The position numbers were made by a program, and so were the translations under genes. From contig JAIRUL010000135.1 of NCBI GenBank assembly GCA_031254445.1, positions 1 to 11,852 on the forward strand: a DNA stretch of 11,852 nucleotides, in the 5' to 3' direction. The notes beneath the pieces are model-generated. The model searched no databases, had not been told where the DNA came from, and saw nothing but the letters and a program-made list of their open reading frames with translations. This stretch comes from Chitinispirillales bacterium (lineage in GTDB: Bacteria > Fibrobacterota > Chitinivibrionia > Chitinivibrionales > Chitinispirillaceae). Shown one piece after another: positions 6,175 through 11,852 of the stretch. The number at the start of each line of letters is the position of its first letter. Within the stretch, counting starts at the first letter, position 1.

Positions 6175-6954
6175 CTAACCGCTTGGCTGCGGCCTCAACA
6201 TAAACATAAATATCGCCCCCGCCGCCGCTACGTTCAGCGACTCCGCGCCGCGCTCTATTATTGGAATGCGAATCCGGTAATCGCACCGGCTGGCAAGCTC
6301 GCCGCTCAACCCAGCCCCCTCGTTGCCGAGCGCTAAAATATGGGGGGTGGCCCCGCTTGCGTTTTGCGGCGCCGAACCGTTTAAGTCGCCGGCAATCAAT
6401 TTATACCCGCGAATCCTCAGCTCGTCAACCATCGCCAAGTAATCATCCGCCCTCCGTACCCAAAGCGACAACACCGACCCCGCGGAGGACTGCACGGCTT
6501 TAGGCGAGAACGGGTCGGCGCACTGCCCGCTCATAATCGCCCCGCCGACCCCAAACGCCGCCGCCGTGCGGATTAGCGCCCCTACGTTGCCCGGGTCTTG
6601 GATGTGCTCTAAGAGCAGAACCCGTTCGCCTGCAATTGACGCCTCGGGAATTTTCGACGTGTAGGCGCCGTCGGGAATTTGCACTAGCGCAGCGATCCCC
6701 TGCGGAGCGCTTGAGGCGCAGATGGATTTCATGTTGGCGGCGGAGATTATCCGCGTGGGAATCGTGGCGGGCAACGCGTTTTGGGATGATTCGTACCGCG
6801 CCGCGGCGTCATCGGTGCACAACAATTCACAGACGGCGCGGCGGTGAAACGTCAACACCTGCTCGACCGCGCGCGCGCCCTCAATCAAAAAACAACCGCG
6901 CTCGCGGCGGCGCTTTGACGCGCTCAGAGATTTATACCAAGACACCGGTTTCAC
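6175..6954 (-). CDS. SpoU/TrmH-family RNA 2'-O-methyltransferase
   Basis: 259 residues, an AdoMet-dependent trefoil-knot (SPOUT) enzyme that methylates ribose 2'-OH in rRNA or tRNA. The N-terminal part (about 1-95, FLIEGARAVEQVL early) looks like the substrate-binding domain of this family. The three knot motifs are present: QDPGNVGALIRTAAAFG (119-135, with Asn123 and the catalytic-type Arg129), LGNEGAGLS (209-217) and PIIERGAESLNVAAAGAI (231-248). Which RNA is the target (RlmB-like 23S site, tRNA or other) cannot be told. The start is GTG 6954, with AAAGGG about 10 bases upstream; the frame gives no better choice. It lies 22 bases after nfo, so the two are very likely one transcript. Confidence 0.9.
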   Translation of the reverse strand: MKPVSWYKSLSASKRRRERGCFLIEGARAVEQVLTFHRRAVCELLCTDDAAARYESSQNALPATIPTRIISAANMKSICASSAPQGIAALVQIPDGAYTSKIPEASIAGERVLLLEHIQDPGNVGALIRTAAAFGVGGAIMSGQCADPFSPKAVQSSAGSVLSLWVRRADDYLAMVDELRIRGYKLIAGDLNGSAPQNASGATPHILALGNEGAGLSGELASRCDYRIRIPIIERGAESLNVAAAGAIFMFMLRPQPSG

Positions 6955-6976
6955 GCAGCTGCCCTTTCCACAAAAA

Positions 6977-7825
6977 TCATCTTCCTATAGCCATCTTTTT
7001 CAACATCTCCACTTCCTCCCCCCACCCCTCCTCGTTCGGCGTCTCCAAAACGCATGGAATCCCGTCGAACCTCGCGTCCTCCATGAGCAATTTGAACGCG
7101 CCTATGCCAATATGCCCCTTGCCGATAGATTCGTGGCGGTCAAGGCGGCTGCCGAGGGCGCTCTTCGCGTCGTTTAGGTGCAATCCGCGGATATACTTAA
7201 ACCCGACGATGCGGTCAAACTCGGCCATTACGCTCGAATAGCCCTCCGCCTCCCGAATATCATACCCGGCGGCAAAGATATGGCACGTGTCGATGCACAC
7301 CCCGACGCGCGCCTTGTCTTCGACGATGTCGATAATCCCCGCCAGTTCCTCGAACCGCCCGCCCACGCCGCTGCCCTGCCCCGCCGTAGCCTCGAGCACG
7401 ATCGTCACACCGTTGGTTTTGTCAAGCACGGCGTTGAGCGACTCGGCGATGATGGCTACGCACCCGCTTGCGTCAATCGCGTTCACGCCGCTGCCGGGGT
7501 GGATGTTGAGCAGCGCAAGCCCAAGGGCCTCGCAGCGCTTGGCCTCGTCGATAAGCGCGTCGATTGACCGCGACCGCTTATCGTTATCGGGGTTGCCTAT
7601 GTTGATTAGGTAACTGTCGTGGACTAGCACGGCCTTTGGCTCGTATCCGTAAAGTTCCATATTTTTTTTGAACGCGTCGATAACGTTCGTTTCGAGCGGC
7701 CTGGAATTCCATTGCCGCTGGTTCTTGGTAAAGATGCCGAATCCGGTCGCGCCGACTGAGCTTGCGTTGGCGGGGGCGGCGTGCACGCCGCCGGCGGTGT
7801 GTACGTGCGGGCCGATGTATTTCAT
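6977..7825 (-). CDS. nfo: endonuclease IV (AP endonuclease, base-excision repair)
   Basis: 282 residues, a TIM-barrel enzyme that cuts the backbone 5' of abasic sites and trims 3' blocks. All nine metal ligands known from E. coli Nfo are found at the same positions: H69, H109, E145, D179, H182, H216, D229, H231 and E261. They lie in the motifs NIHPGSG, LEATAGQGSGVGG, IDTCHIFAAGYDI, HLNDAKSALGSRLDRHESIGKGHIG and LETPN. It should therefore be a fully active three-metal enzyme. ATG 7825 has AAGGA seven bases upstream. It is followed after 22 bases by the RNA methyltransferase gene. Its upstream spacer is filled with repeat-like hairpins, and I found no strong promoter there. Confidence 0.96.
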   Translation of the reverse strand: MKYIGPHVHTAGGVHAAPANASSVGATGFGIFTKNQRQWNSRPLETNVIDAFKKNMELYGYEPKAVLVHDSYLINIGNPDNDKRSRSIDALIDEAKRCEALGLALLNIHPGSGVNAIDASGCVAIIAESLNAVLDKTNGVTIVLEATAGQGSGVGGRFEELAGIIDIVEDKARVGVCIDTCHIFAAGYDIREAEGYSSVMAEFDRIVGFKYIRGLHLNDAKSALGSRLDRHESIGKGHIGIGAFKLLMEDARFDGIPCVLETPNEEGWGEEVEMLKKMAIGR

Positions 7826-8090
7826 GGCGTTGTCCTTAAAGTCAAATTTTTTAAAGCCTTTAAAATCTTAAATTCAAAATCTTTAAATTCTTTTGGGGAC
7901 GGGGCTCTGCCCCGTAACGCCCCGACGCACAATCACCCCTCCTGTCAATGCCCTCCCCTCATAATTAGGGGAGGGCACTTTTTAACACATGCGCCCACGG
8001 GGCGCGAAAAGCGGTACGGCAAAACAATCGGTGCGTCTCCCATATGCGCGCAAAAGGCGGTATGTCATGCGTAAATTGACACACAATCGT
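7826..8090. repeat. repeat-rich spacer between era and nfo
   Basis: No gene is visible. Three parts: an AT-rich stretch (about 7841-7894) built from TTTAAA/AATCTT-like words; a hairpin ACGGGGC-TCT-GCCCCGT (7899-7915), flanked by GGGG and CGCCCC; and a second perfect hairpin at 7949-7977. Read on the minus strand, the order 'GC hairpin with a CTCT-type loop, AAAAGA, AT-rich tail, ribosome binding site of the next gene' parallels the element between leuC and leuD, although the sequences are not identical. Confidence 0.5.
7949..7983 (+). terminator. perfect hairpin with T-run, oriented for the plus strand
   Basis: TGCCCTCCCCT (7949-7959) pairs fully with AGGGGAGGGCA (7967-7977) around a 7-base loop, followed by C and TTTTT (7979-7983). 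It has the form of an intrinsic terminator for plus-strand transcription, but neighbouring genes on both sides read the minus strand. On the minus strand no T-run follows the hairpin. It may be a dispersed palindrome or may end an unseen plus-strand RNA. Confidence 0.5.
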
Positions 8091-8981
8091 TTATTGCATA
8101 ATCTTTAAAAAATTCGCGTTGTCGCGCCAGCCTGGCGTGACTTTTACGTGTAGTTTTAGCGTTGCGCGCGTTCCGGTTAGGGATTCTATGTCTCTCCGCG
8201 CGAATTTTTTAATTTTTTCTATCAGCGCGCCTTTTGCGCCGATGATGATTCCCTTTTGGCCTATGGTTTCGACGTGTATCCCGGCGACGATTTCGTGCTT
8301 AGAGGCGGTTTCCGTGTACGACTCTATCTCAACAAAAACCGCGTGCGGAACCTCCTCGCGGGTGTTTAGGATTATTTGTTTGCGGATGAACTCGGCGGCT
8401 ATCGTCCTCATGCTCGCGTCGGTCAATTCGTCCTCGTCAAAATACCTTGGACCCTCTTTTATCATTGGGTCTACGGCGTCTAAAAATATTTTTTGAGAAC
8501 TCGCGGAAGTGGCGGACAACTTTATATACGGTGATCGCTCAAATTGTTTGTATGTTGACAGAAAGGCATTGACTTTGCCGTCAGGGTCGTCGCACAAGTC
8601 AACTTTGTTAAACGCAATCAGCACCGGAACCCCAGCGCCCGCCGCGCATTCCGCGCAGTCGCTCTCCTCGTCCCCGAAATCGCGCGACAGGTCTACGAGG
8701 TAACAAACGATATCCATACCGGAACTCACCGCCGACACCGCCTGCTCCCGCATCAGCTCGTTTAGCGCGTGCTTCCCCTTGTGCATTCCTGGCGTGTCGA
8801 CAAACACAAGCTGCAACCCGTCCGCCGTGTAGATGCCCCTAATATTCCGCCGCGTCGTCTGCGGCAGCGAGGTGGCGATGGAAATCTGCTCCCGCAGCAC
8901 CGTGTTCATCAGCGTGGACTTTCCGCTGTTGGGGCGGCCGAAGAGGGCAATGAACGCGGAGCGAAAATTGTTGTCATTCAT
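8091..8981 (-). CDS. era: GTPase Era, ribosome assembly
   Basis: 296 residues, close to the usual 300. Era binds the 3' end of 16S rRNA and helps mature the 30S subunit. The GTPase domain has G1 GRPNSGKS (15-22; Ser where most Era have Val), a switch-I region QTTRRNIRGI (41-50), G3 DTPG (62-65), G4 NKVD (125-128) and G5 SAT (156-158). The C-terminal KH domain carries GQKGIIIGAKG (241-251) and ends in LHVKVTPGWRDN. I prefer ATG 8981 because MNDNNFRSAF leads into G1 at the normal distance. An upstream in-frame TTG at 9005 would add eight residues, and neither has a strong ribosome binding site (CGGGA 12 bases before 8981). It follows folD by 51 bases, probably in one transcript. Confidence 0.95.
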   Translation of the reverse strand: MNDNNFRSAFIALFGRPNSGKSTLMNTVLREQISIATSLPQTTRRNIRGIYTADGLQLVFVDTPGMHKGKHALNELMREQAVSAVSSGMDIVCYLVDLSRDFGDEESDCAECAAGAGVPVLIAFNKVDLCDDPDGKVNAFLSTYKQFERSPYIKLSATSASSQKIFLDAVDPMIKEGPRYFDEDELTDASMRTIAAEFIRKQIILNTREEVPHAVFVEIESYTETASKHEIVAGIHVETIGQKGIIIGAKGALIEKIKKFARRDIESLTGTRATLKLHVKVTPGWRDNANFLKIMQ

Positions 8982-9032
8982 ATTAATATTTATCCCGTGA
9001 TGCAAATCAACCCGGCAAAAACATCCCCGCCA

Positions 9033-9881
9033 TTATAATTCGCATCCCGCCGACTTCTCAGCGGCGCAGACCGTTTGCAGTATCAGCGTCGATATCGTCA
9101 TCGGCCCCACCCCTCCGGGAACCGGCGTGTACGCGCCCGCTTTTAGCGACGCGTTCTTCAAATCGATGTCCCCCACGCCGCCGGCGTGATACCCGGCGTC
9201 GATCACCGCCGCCCCCTCTTTTATCCACTCCGCGCGGATGAACTCCGGCTTGCCGACCGCGCCGACTACGATGTCGCCCTGCCGCACAAGCTCCGGCAGC
9301 CCCTGCGTCTTCGAGTGGCATACAGTAACCGTGGCGTTCCGGTTGAGGAGCATCAGCGCCATGGGCTTCCCCAAAATCGGGCTTCTGCCGACGACGACGG
9401 CGTGCCGCCCCTCCACGGGGATTTCGTAGTGGCCCAAGAGCCGCATGATCCCCGCCGGCGTCGCGCTGCCGTAGGCGTCGCGCCCCATGGACATCCTCCC
9501 GAAGCCGAGGCAGGTCACGCCGTCCACGTCCTTGGCTAAGGCTATCGCCTCGAACGCCGCGCGCTCGTCTATCTGGCGGGGGACGGGGTGCTGGAGCAAT
9601 ATCCCGTCGGTCGAGCAGTCTTCGTTTAGGGCCCTTATCTGCCTGAGCAGCTGCTCCGTGGAGGTCTCGCGCCCCATCTCTATCTTTAGCGACAGCATCC
9701 CCACGCGCGCGCAGGCGCTGCCCTTCATCTTCACGTAAGTCGCCGAAGAGGGGTCGTCGCCGACTAAGATGGTTGCAAGGCGCGGCAGCCGTCCGGCCTT
9801 GGACTGGAAGCGGGCTACGCGCTCCTTTAAGAAAGACTCGGTGCCCTGCGCCAAGGCCTTGCCGTCTAATACTATTGCCAC
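9033..9881 (-). CDS. folD: bifunctional methylene-THF dehydrogenase / methenyl-THF cyclohydrolase
   Basis: 282 residues from the preferred start. FolD interconverts 5,10-methylene- and 10-formyl-tetrahydrofolate, feeding purine and fMet-tRNA synthesis. The catalytic Y49 and K53 sit in [13 protein letters not shown] (97-101) replaces the common QLPLP; DVDG (118-121), [17 protein letters not shown] (163-179, nucleotide site), [25 protein letters not shown] and [15 protein letters not shown] (252-266) follow in order. The start is taken as GTG 9881, because GGAG lies exactly 8 bases upstream and the protein then begins with the typical [11 protein letters not shown]. An in-frame ATG at 9929 adds 16 residues with no counterpart I know and no ribosome binding site. 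It is upstream of era on the same strand. Confidence 0.95.
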   Translation of the reverse strand: MAIVLDGKALAQGTESFLKERVARFQSKAGRLPRLATILVGDDPSSATYVKMKGSACARVGMLSLKIEMGRETSTEQLLRQIRALNEDCSTDGILLQHPVPRQIDERAAFEAIALAKDVDGVTCLGFGRMSMGRDAYGSATPAGIMRLLGHYEIPVEGRHAVVVGRSPILGKPMALMLLNRNATVTVCHSKTQGLPELVRQGDIVVGAVGKPEFIRAEWIKEGAAVIDAGYHAGGVGDIDLKNASLKAGAYTPVPGGVGPMTISTLILQTVCAAEKSAGCEL

Positions 9882-9997
9882 AAAAAACGCTCCGGCGTTA
9901 ATGTTGGGTTTGCGGGGGCGGGACGACATTCACAGTGTAATATACATTCGGGAAGAACCAAAACCGCCAATTTTGCACTTTTTTGGCGCAATCTCCC

Positions 9998-10666
9998 CTA
10001 GTTCTGGGCGACGCACCGCGCCGAAAAGGCGCTACCCCTAAAGTAGGCGGACGTCTCCACGCTGTCGCCTTCGTCGAGTATGCTCCTAAAGAGCGCGCCA
10101 TCTGGCCCAGCCGCCGTAGCGCTCCACCAGTTGCCGCTGTAGCCGGCGCTGCCGAAGCTCTCGTCGGCAGCGCCGCCGCCGGGCAACGCCGAAAAGCCGT
10201 AATCGTCCGTACCGTTTCCGCCATCTTCCCAGCCGCGTTTTGATTTGAGCTTCTTGCCAGCAACATTTTTGCCACCGGCATGTTTAACCAAATTATCCCA
10301 ATCTTCATTGGTCGACAGCCGCCAATTGCCGCCCATGCTAGCGCACGCGCTCTTTGCGGCTTCCCACGTGTATAGCCTTCCGTATGTTGCGCAATCGTCG
10401 GGGTCGTCATCGTAGCACCAGCTGTTCTGCGTTTCGATATTGAGGTTTTGCGTCATCCACGTCAACCCGTTTATCGTAACCGTTTTAGCCGCAGTAACAG
10501 CCGTATTTCCCGTTACTGCAACATCTTTCGTTGCCGTTACGCTTTCAGCTGCCGTTGTATCTTTCGTTACCGTTACATTTTTATTACACCCGGCCAAAAT
10601 AACAACAGTTATCGCGACCGGCAGCGCAACCACGACGACTCGACCCAAAGCATTTTTGATACTCAC
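9998..10666 (-). CDS. FISUMP-domain lipoprotein
   Basis: 222 residues. The N-terminus is a lipoprotein signal: basic MSIKNALGR, hydrophobic stretch 10-25, lipobox LAGC with the acylated Cys at 27. A Thr/Val/Ala-rich linker (28-62) of VTATKD/VTGNTAV-like units follows. The rest (about 63-222) matches the Fibrobacter succinogenes major paralogous domain: TINGLTWMTQNLN (64-76), GRLYTWEAAKSAC (96-108), GNWRLSTNEDWDNL (113-126), DDYGFSALPGGG (154-165) and NWWSAT (179-184), ending in ARCV. Such proteins are surface-exposed and usually of unknown function. Four Cys (84, 91, 108, 218) may form disulfides. The start GTG 10666 has AGGAGG five bases upstream. Its own promoter lies just upstream, so it need not be co-transcribed with the toxin-antitoxin pair. 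Confidence 0.88.
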   Translation of the reverse strand: MSIKNALGRVVVVALPVAITVVILAGCNKNVTVTKDTTAAESVTATKDVAVTGNTAVTAAKTVTINGLTWMTQNLNIETQNSWCYDDDPDDCATYGRLYTWEAAKSACASMGGNWRLSTNEDWDNLVKHAGGKNVAGKKLKSKRGWEDGGNGTDDYGFSALPGGGAADESFGSAGYSGNWWSATAAGPDGALFRSILDEGDSVETSAYFRGSAFSARCVAQN

Positions 10667-10713
10667 TGCGTCCTCCTCAGTTAGTAATTTGACGAAAATT
10701 CGACAGAAGAATC

Positions 10714-10743
10714 AATATATATGATGGTAATAGGCAACGTCAA
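10714..10743 (-). promoter_or_regulatory. probable promoter of the FISUMP lipoprotein gene
   Basis: On the minus strand, TTGACG (10743-10738; 5 of 6) and TATATT (10719-10714; 5 of 6) are 18 bases apart, ending about 48 bases before the GTG start. It lies in the 119-base gap after the antitoxin gene. Confidence 0.5.
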
Positions 10744-10785
10744 ATAACCATCGGGTATCACGGTAATGCCGGGTTCCTGCCGCCG

Positions 10786-11115
10786 TCATGTCGCGATAGG
10801 CTTCCGAACGCGCCTTGTTCGCTTCTGCGGCAAATCCACGATTCCTAGGGTTTTGCCTAGCGGTGCCAACACCTTTAGGACAGTATCTAAGCGTGGGCTT
10901 GTGCTTCCGCTCTCCATCCGAGCAATGATTGGCTGTTTCACTCCGCTCATCGCTTCAAGCTTCTTTTGGGTGATGCCCTGTTCGTTTCTCGCTTTAGCAA
11001 ATTGGATCATCATCGCTACGCGCAATTTTGAAGCGGCAATTTCTTCATGTGTGAACACGCCTCGGATAGCATCGTCCCAATTGCGTCCTACTGGGCTAAT
11101 CGGTTTTTTGGTCAT
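10786..11115 (-). CDS. higA: XRE-family HTH antitoxin, HigA-like
   Basis: 109 residues. The C-terminal two-thirds is a Cro/C1-type helix-turn-helix domain: IQFAKARNEQGITQKKLEAM (37-56), then SGVKQPIIARMESGSTSPRLDTVLKVLAPLG (57-87), with the tight turn and recognition helix around GVKQPIIARME. The tail is strongly basic (KRTRRVRK). It should neutralise the toxin encoded just before it and repress the shared promoter. ATG 11115 is chosen because AGGAG lies 7 bases upstream; the open frame extends further up but only over the toxin gene. Its ATG overlaps the toxin TGA in an ATGA, which suggests coupled translation. Toxin-first order is typical of the higBA type. The pair seems more AT-rich than the housekeeping genes, which fits acquisition by transfer. 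Confidence 0.85.
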   Translation of the reverse strand: MTKKPISPVGRNWDDAIRGVFTHEEIAASKLRVAMMIQFAKARNEQGITQKKLEAMSGVKQPIIARMESGSTSPRLDTVLKVLAPLGKTLGIVDLPQKRTRRVRKPIAT

Positions 11116-11477
11116 TGCGCACTCCTTTTCTTGAAATCTGATAAATAGCGTTTCGCAGTGTCGATTTCTCGTCGAGGCGTCTTTGGAGTTTTCTTTACAA
11201 AGTGATGAAGCAGTATAAAACGCTGCCCATCCCACGCAGCAAATAGTATCCTATCCTTTGCTGGCCTTAGCTCCCAAAGCTCGCCCTCAATGTGCTTTAT
11301 ATATGGCTCCCCGGCACCCTTGCCGTGTTCCTTTAAGAACTCTACATAATCATAAATTTTTTGTAGCTTTACGCGGCTGCTCTTATCGGTGCGGGATATA
11401 AGCTCGTTGATATAGCTGCCCACCGGTTCCCACCCGTGTTTATCCGCATAAAAAATCACATCGAACATAATCCGCAT
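11112..11477 (-). CDS. higB: RelE/HigB-type toxin (phage Gp49-like family)
   Basis: 121 residues. The pattern MFDVIFYADKHGWEPVGSYI at the start, then ELWELRPAKDRILFAAWDGQ in the middle and LLHHFVKKTPKTPRREIDTA near the C-terminus, is that of the Gp49-like/HigB family of RelE-fold mRNA interferases, which usually cut mRNA at the ribosome. The conserved ELR, RILFA and H-x-F-x-KK-x-x-KTP residues are intact, so the toxin looks functional. Two starts are possible, ATG 11477 and ATG 11468 (the usual MFxVxFY start of the family); a G-rich AGGGGG lies 3 bases before the first and 12 before the second. It is followed by the antitoxin gene with a 4-base overlap. A palindrome lies over its promoter. 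Confidence 0.85.
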   Translation of the reverse strand: MRIMFDVIFYADKHGWEPVGSYINELISRTDKSSRVKLQKIYDYVEFLKEHGKGAGEPYIKHIEGELWELRPAKDRILFAAWDGQRFILLHHFVKKTPKTPRREIDTAKRYLSDFKKRSAQ

Positions 11478-11494
11478 TATCCCCCTATTACCAT

Positions 11495-11523
11495 AATATA
11501 ACTAAAAAGTTATAAAAAAACAA
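11495..11523 (-). promoter_or_regulatory. toxin-antitoxin promoter with overlapping operator palindrome
   Basis: On the minus strand, TTGTTT (11523-11518; 3 of 6) and TATATT (11500-11495; 5 of 6) are 17 bases apart. The spacer and -10 are covered by a perfect inverted repeat, TATAACT-AAAA-AGTTATA (11497-11514). This is where an autorepressing HigA-type antitoxin would be expected to bind. Confidence 0.6.
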
Positions 11524-11563
11524 CTTTTCATACATTTTTTTGTCGGCCCCAAAAGAAAGCGCA

Positions 11564-11654
11564 TTGCCTCAAATTAAATCTAACCCTGGGTAAGTAAGCA
11601 AAAAAAAGAACTTGCCCGTTCGTATTCGTTGCCTCATAATTAATCTAACCATGG
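11564..11654 (+). repeat. pair of 26-base imperfect direct repeats
   Basis: Bases 11564-11589 and 11629-11654 share 22 of 26 positions: both begin TTGCCTCA, contain an AATTAA-like core and ATCTAACC, and end in TGG. They are 65 bases apart from start to start. The second overlaps a candidate plus-strand -10 box. Confidence 0.65.
11612..11640 (+). promoter_or_regulatory. candidate plus-strand promoter
   Basis: TTGCCC (11612-11617; 4 of 6) and CATAAT (11635-11640; 5 of 6) are 17 bases apart, upstream of a good ribosome binding site (GGGAGG near 11669-11674). The promoter call is tentative. Confidence 0.35.
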
Positions 11655-11681
11655 TTTTAGAGCCAAAAGGGAGGATTATTT

Positions 11682-11711
11682 ATGGATGGATTGTTTTTTG
11701 CATTACGATAA
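11682..11711 (+). CDS. minute ORF with a strong ribosome binding site (MDGLFFALR)
   Basis: AGGGAGG is followed after 7 bases by an ATG that opens only nine codons before TAA. A second ATG at 11686, in another frame, runs 19 codons into the adjacent repeat and stops there. Either this is a leader peptide, or the remnant of a gene whose body was replaced by the repeat element. I do not recognise either peptide, and whether it is translated is unknown. Confidence 0.25.
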   Translation: MDGLFFALR

Positions 11712-11735
11712 TGCCATCGTAGGGGCGACCCTTAA

Positions 11736-11814
11736 AATCTTTTAAATCTTTTTCAGACGAAGCCTACGGCTTCATAACGTGTGGCGCAGAGCCGCCACAC
11801 AAAGTCAAAGTCAA
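11736..11814 (-). repeat. 79-base dispersed repeat, copy 2 (inverted)
   Basis: Identical to the reverse complement of 1867-1945, including both hairpins (GAAGCC/GGCTTC and GTGTGGCG/CGCCACAC type). It is flanked on the right by hexamer units AGTCAA, AGTCAA, CATCAA, CATCAA (11803-11826), the complement of the array beside copy 1 but two units shorter. On the left it abuts ATCGTAGGGGCGACCC (11716-11731), which resembles another intergenic repeat seen near 235. Confidence 0.9.
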
Positions 11815-11852
11815 CATCAACATCAAAACCATCCACACCGCCGCCTTTGACT

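Larger units (their letters stand above)
11478..11852. other. 375-base right-end non-coding region
   Basis: No gene of normal size is visible. From left to right it holds the toxin-antitoxin promoter and operator, two related 26-base direct repeats, a possible plus-strand promoter, a ribosome binding site with a minute ORF, and a second copy of the 79-base repeat with its hexamer array. Confidence 0.6.

Noticed and set aside
9882..9929. ATG 9929 as the folD start
   Set aside because: It adds 16 residues unlike FolD and has no ribosome binding site, while GTG 9881 has GGAG 8 bases upstream.
11116..11235. Antitoxin start at 11235
   Set aside because: The extra 40 residues lie over the toxin gene in another frame; ATG 11115 has AGGAG and the usual ATGA overlap.

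Overview
The window comes from a GC-rich bacterium (mid-50s percent by eye) that is probably diderm and anaerobic or host-associated. The reasons are a lipoprotein with a FISUMP domain (named from Fibrobacter succinogenes; also seen in Bacteroidota and other gut or anaerobe lineages), a fragment of an Rpn-type PD-(D/E)XK gene, a diguanylate cyclase and AGGAGG-type ribosome binding sites. The phylum cannot be settled from this sequence; Fibrobacterota, Spirochaetota and Elusimicrobiota are all possible.

Layout. Bases 1-182 hold the start of a minus-strand Rpn-family gene that runs off the left edge. A 374-base gap with inverted repeats follows. Next is a plus-strand metabolic block: leuC, leuD (leucine branch of amino-acid synthesis) and nadE (last step of NAD synthesis). 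nadE converges on a minus-strand polyprenyl-phosphate sugar-1-phosphate transferase (WecA/MraY superfamily). That gene is divergent from a plus-strand membrane PAS-GGDEF diguanylate cyclase; both have good sigma70-type promoters in the 237 bases between them. From about 6.2 kb to 11.5 kb everything is on the minus strand. In transcription order it is a HigBA-like toxin-antitoxin pair, the FISUMP lipoprotein, folD, era, a 265-base repeat-rich gap, nfo (endonuclease IV) and a SpoU-family RNA methyltransferase. The right end (11478-11852) is non-coding, with direct repeats, a possible plus-strand promoter, a minute ORF and a repeat element.

Most genes are housekeeping and form small transcription units (leuCD-nadE, folD-era, nfo-methyltransferase, toxin-antitoxin). 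The most unusual signal is in the spacers. A 79-base element with two hairpins occurs twice, identically and in opposite orientation: between leuC and leuD, and at the far right. It is flanked by a hexamer tandem array whose copy number differs between the two sites, and in the first copy the array supplies the leuC stop codon. Other hairpin-plus-AT-rich spacers, notably upstream of nfo, look like relatives. I see no convincing new multi-gene system; the dispersed repeat family is the best lead.
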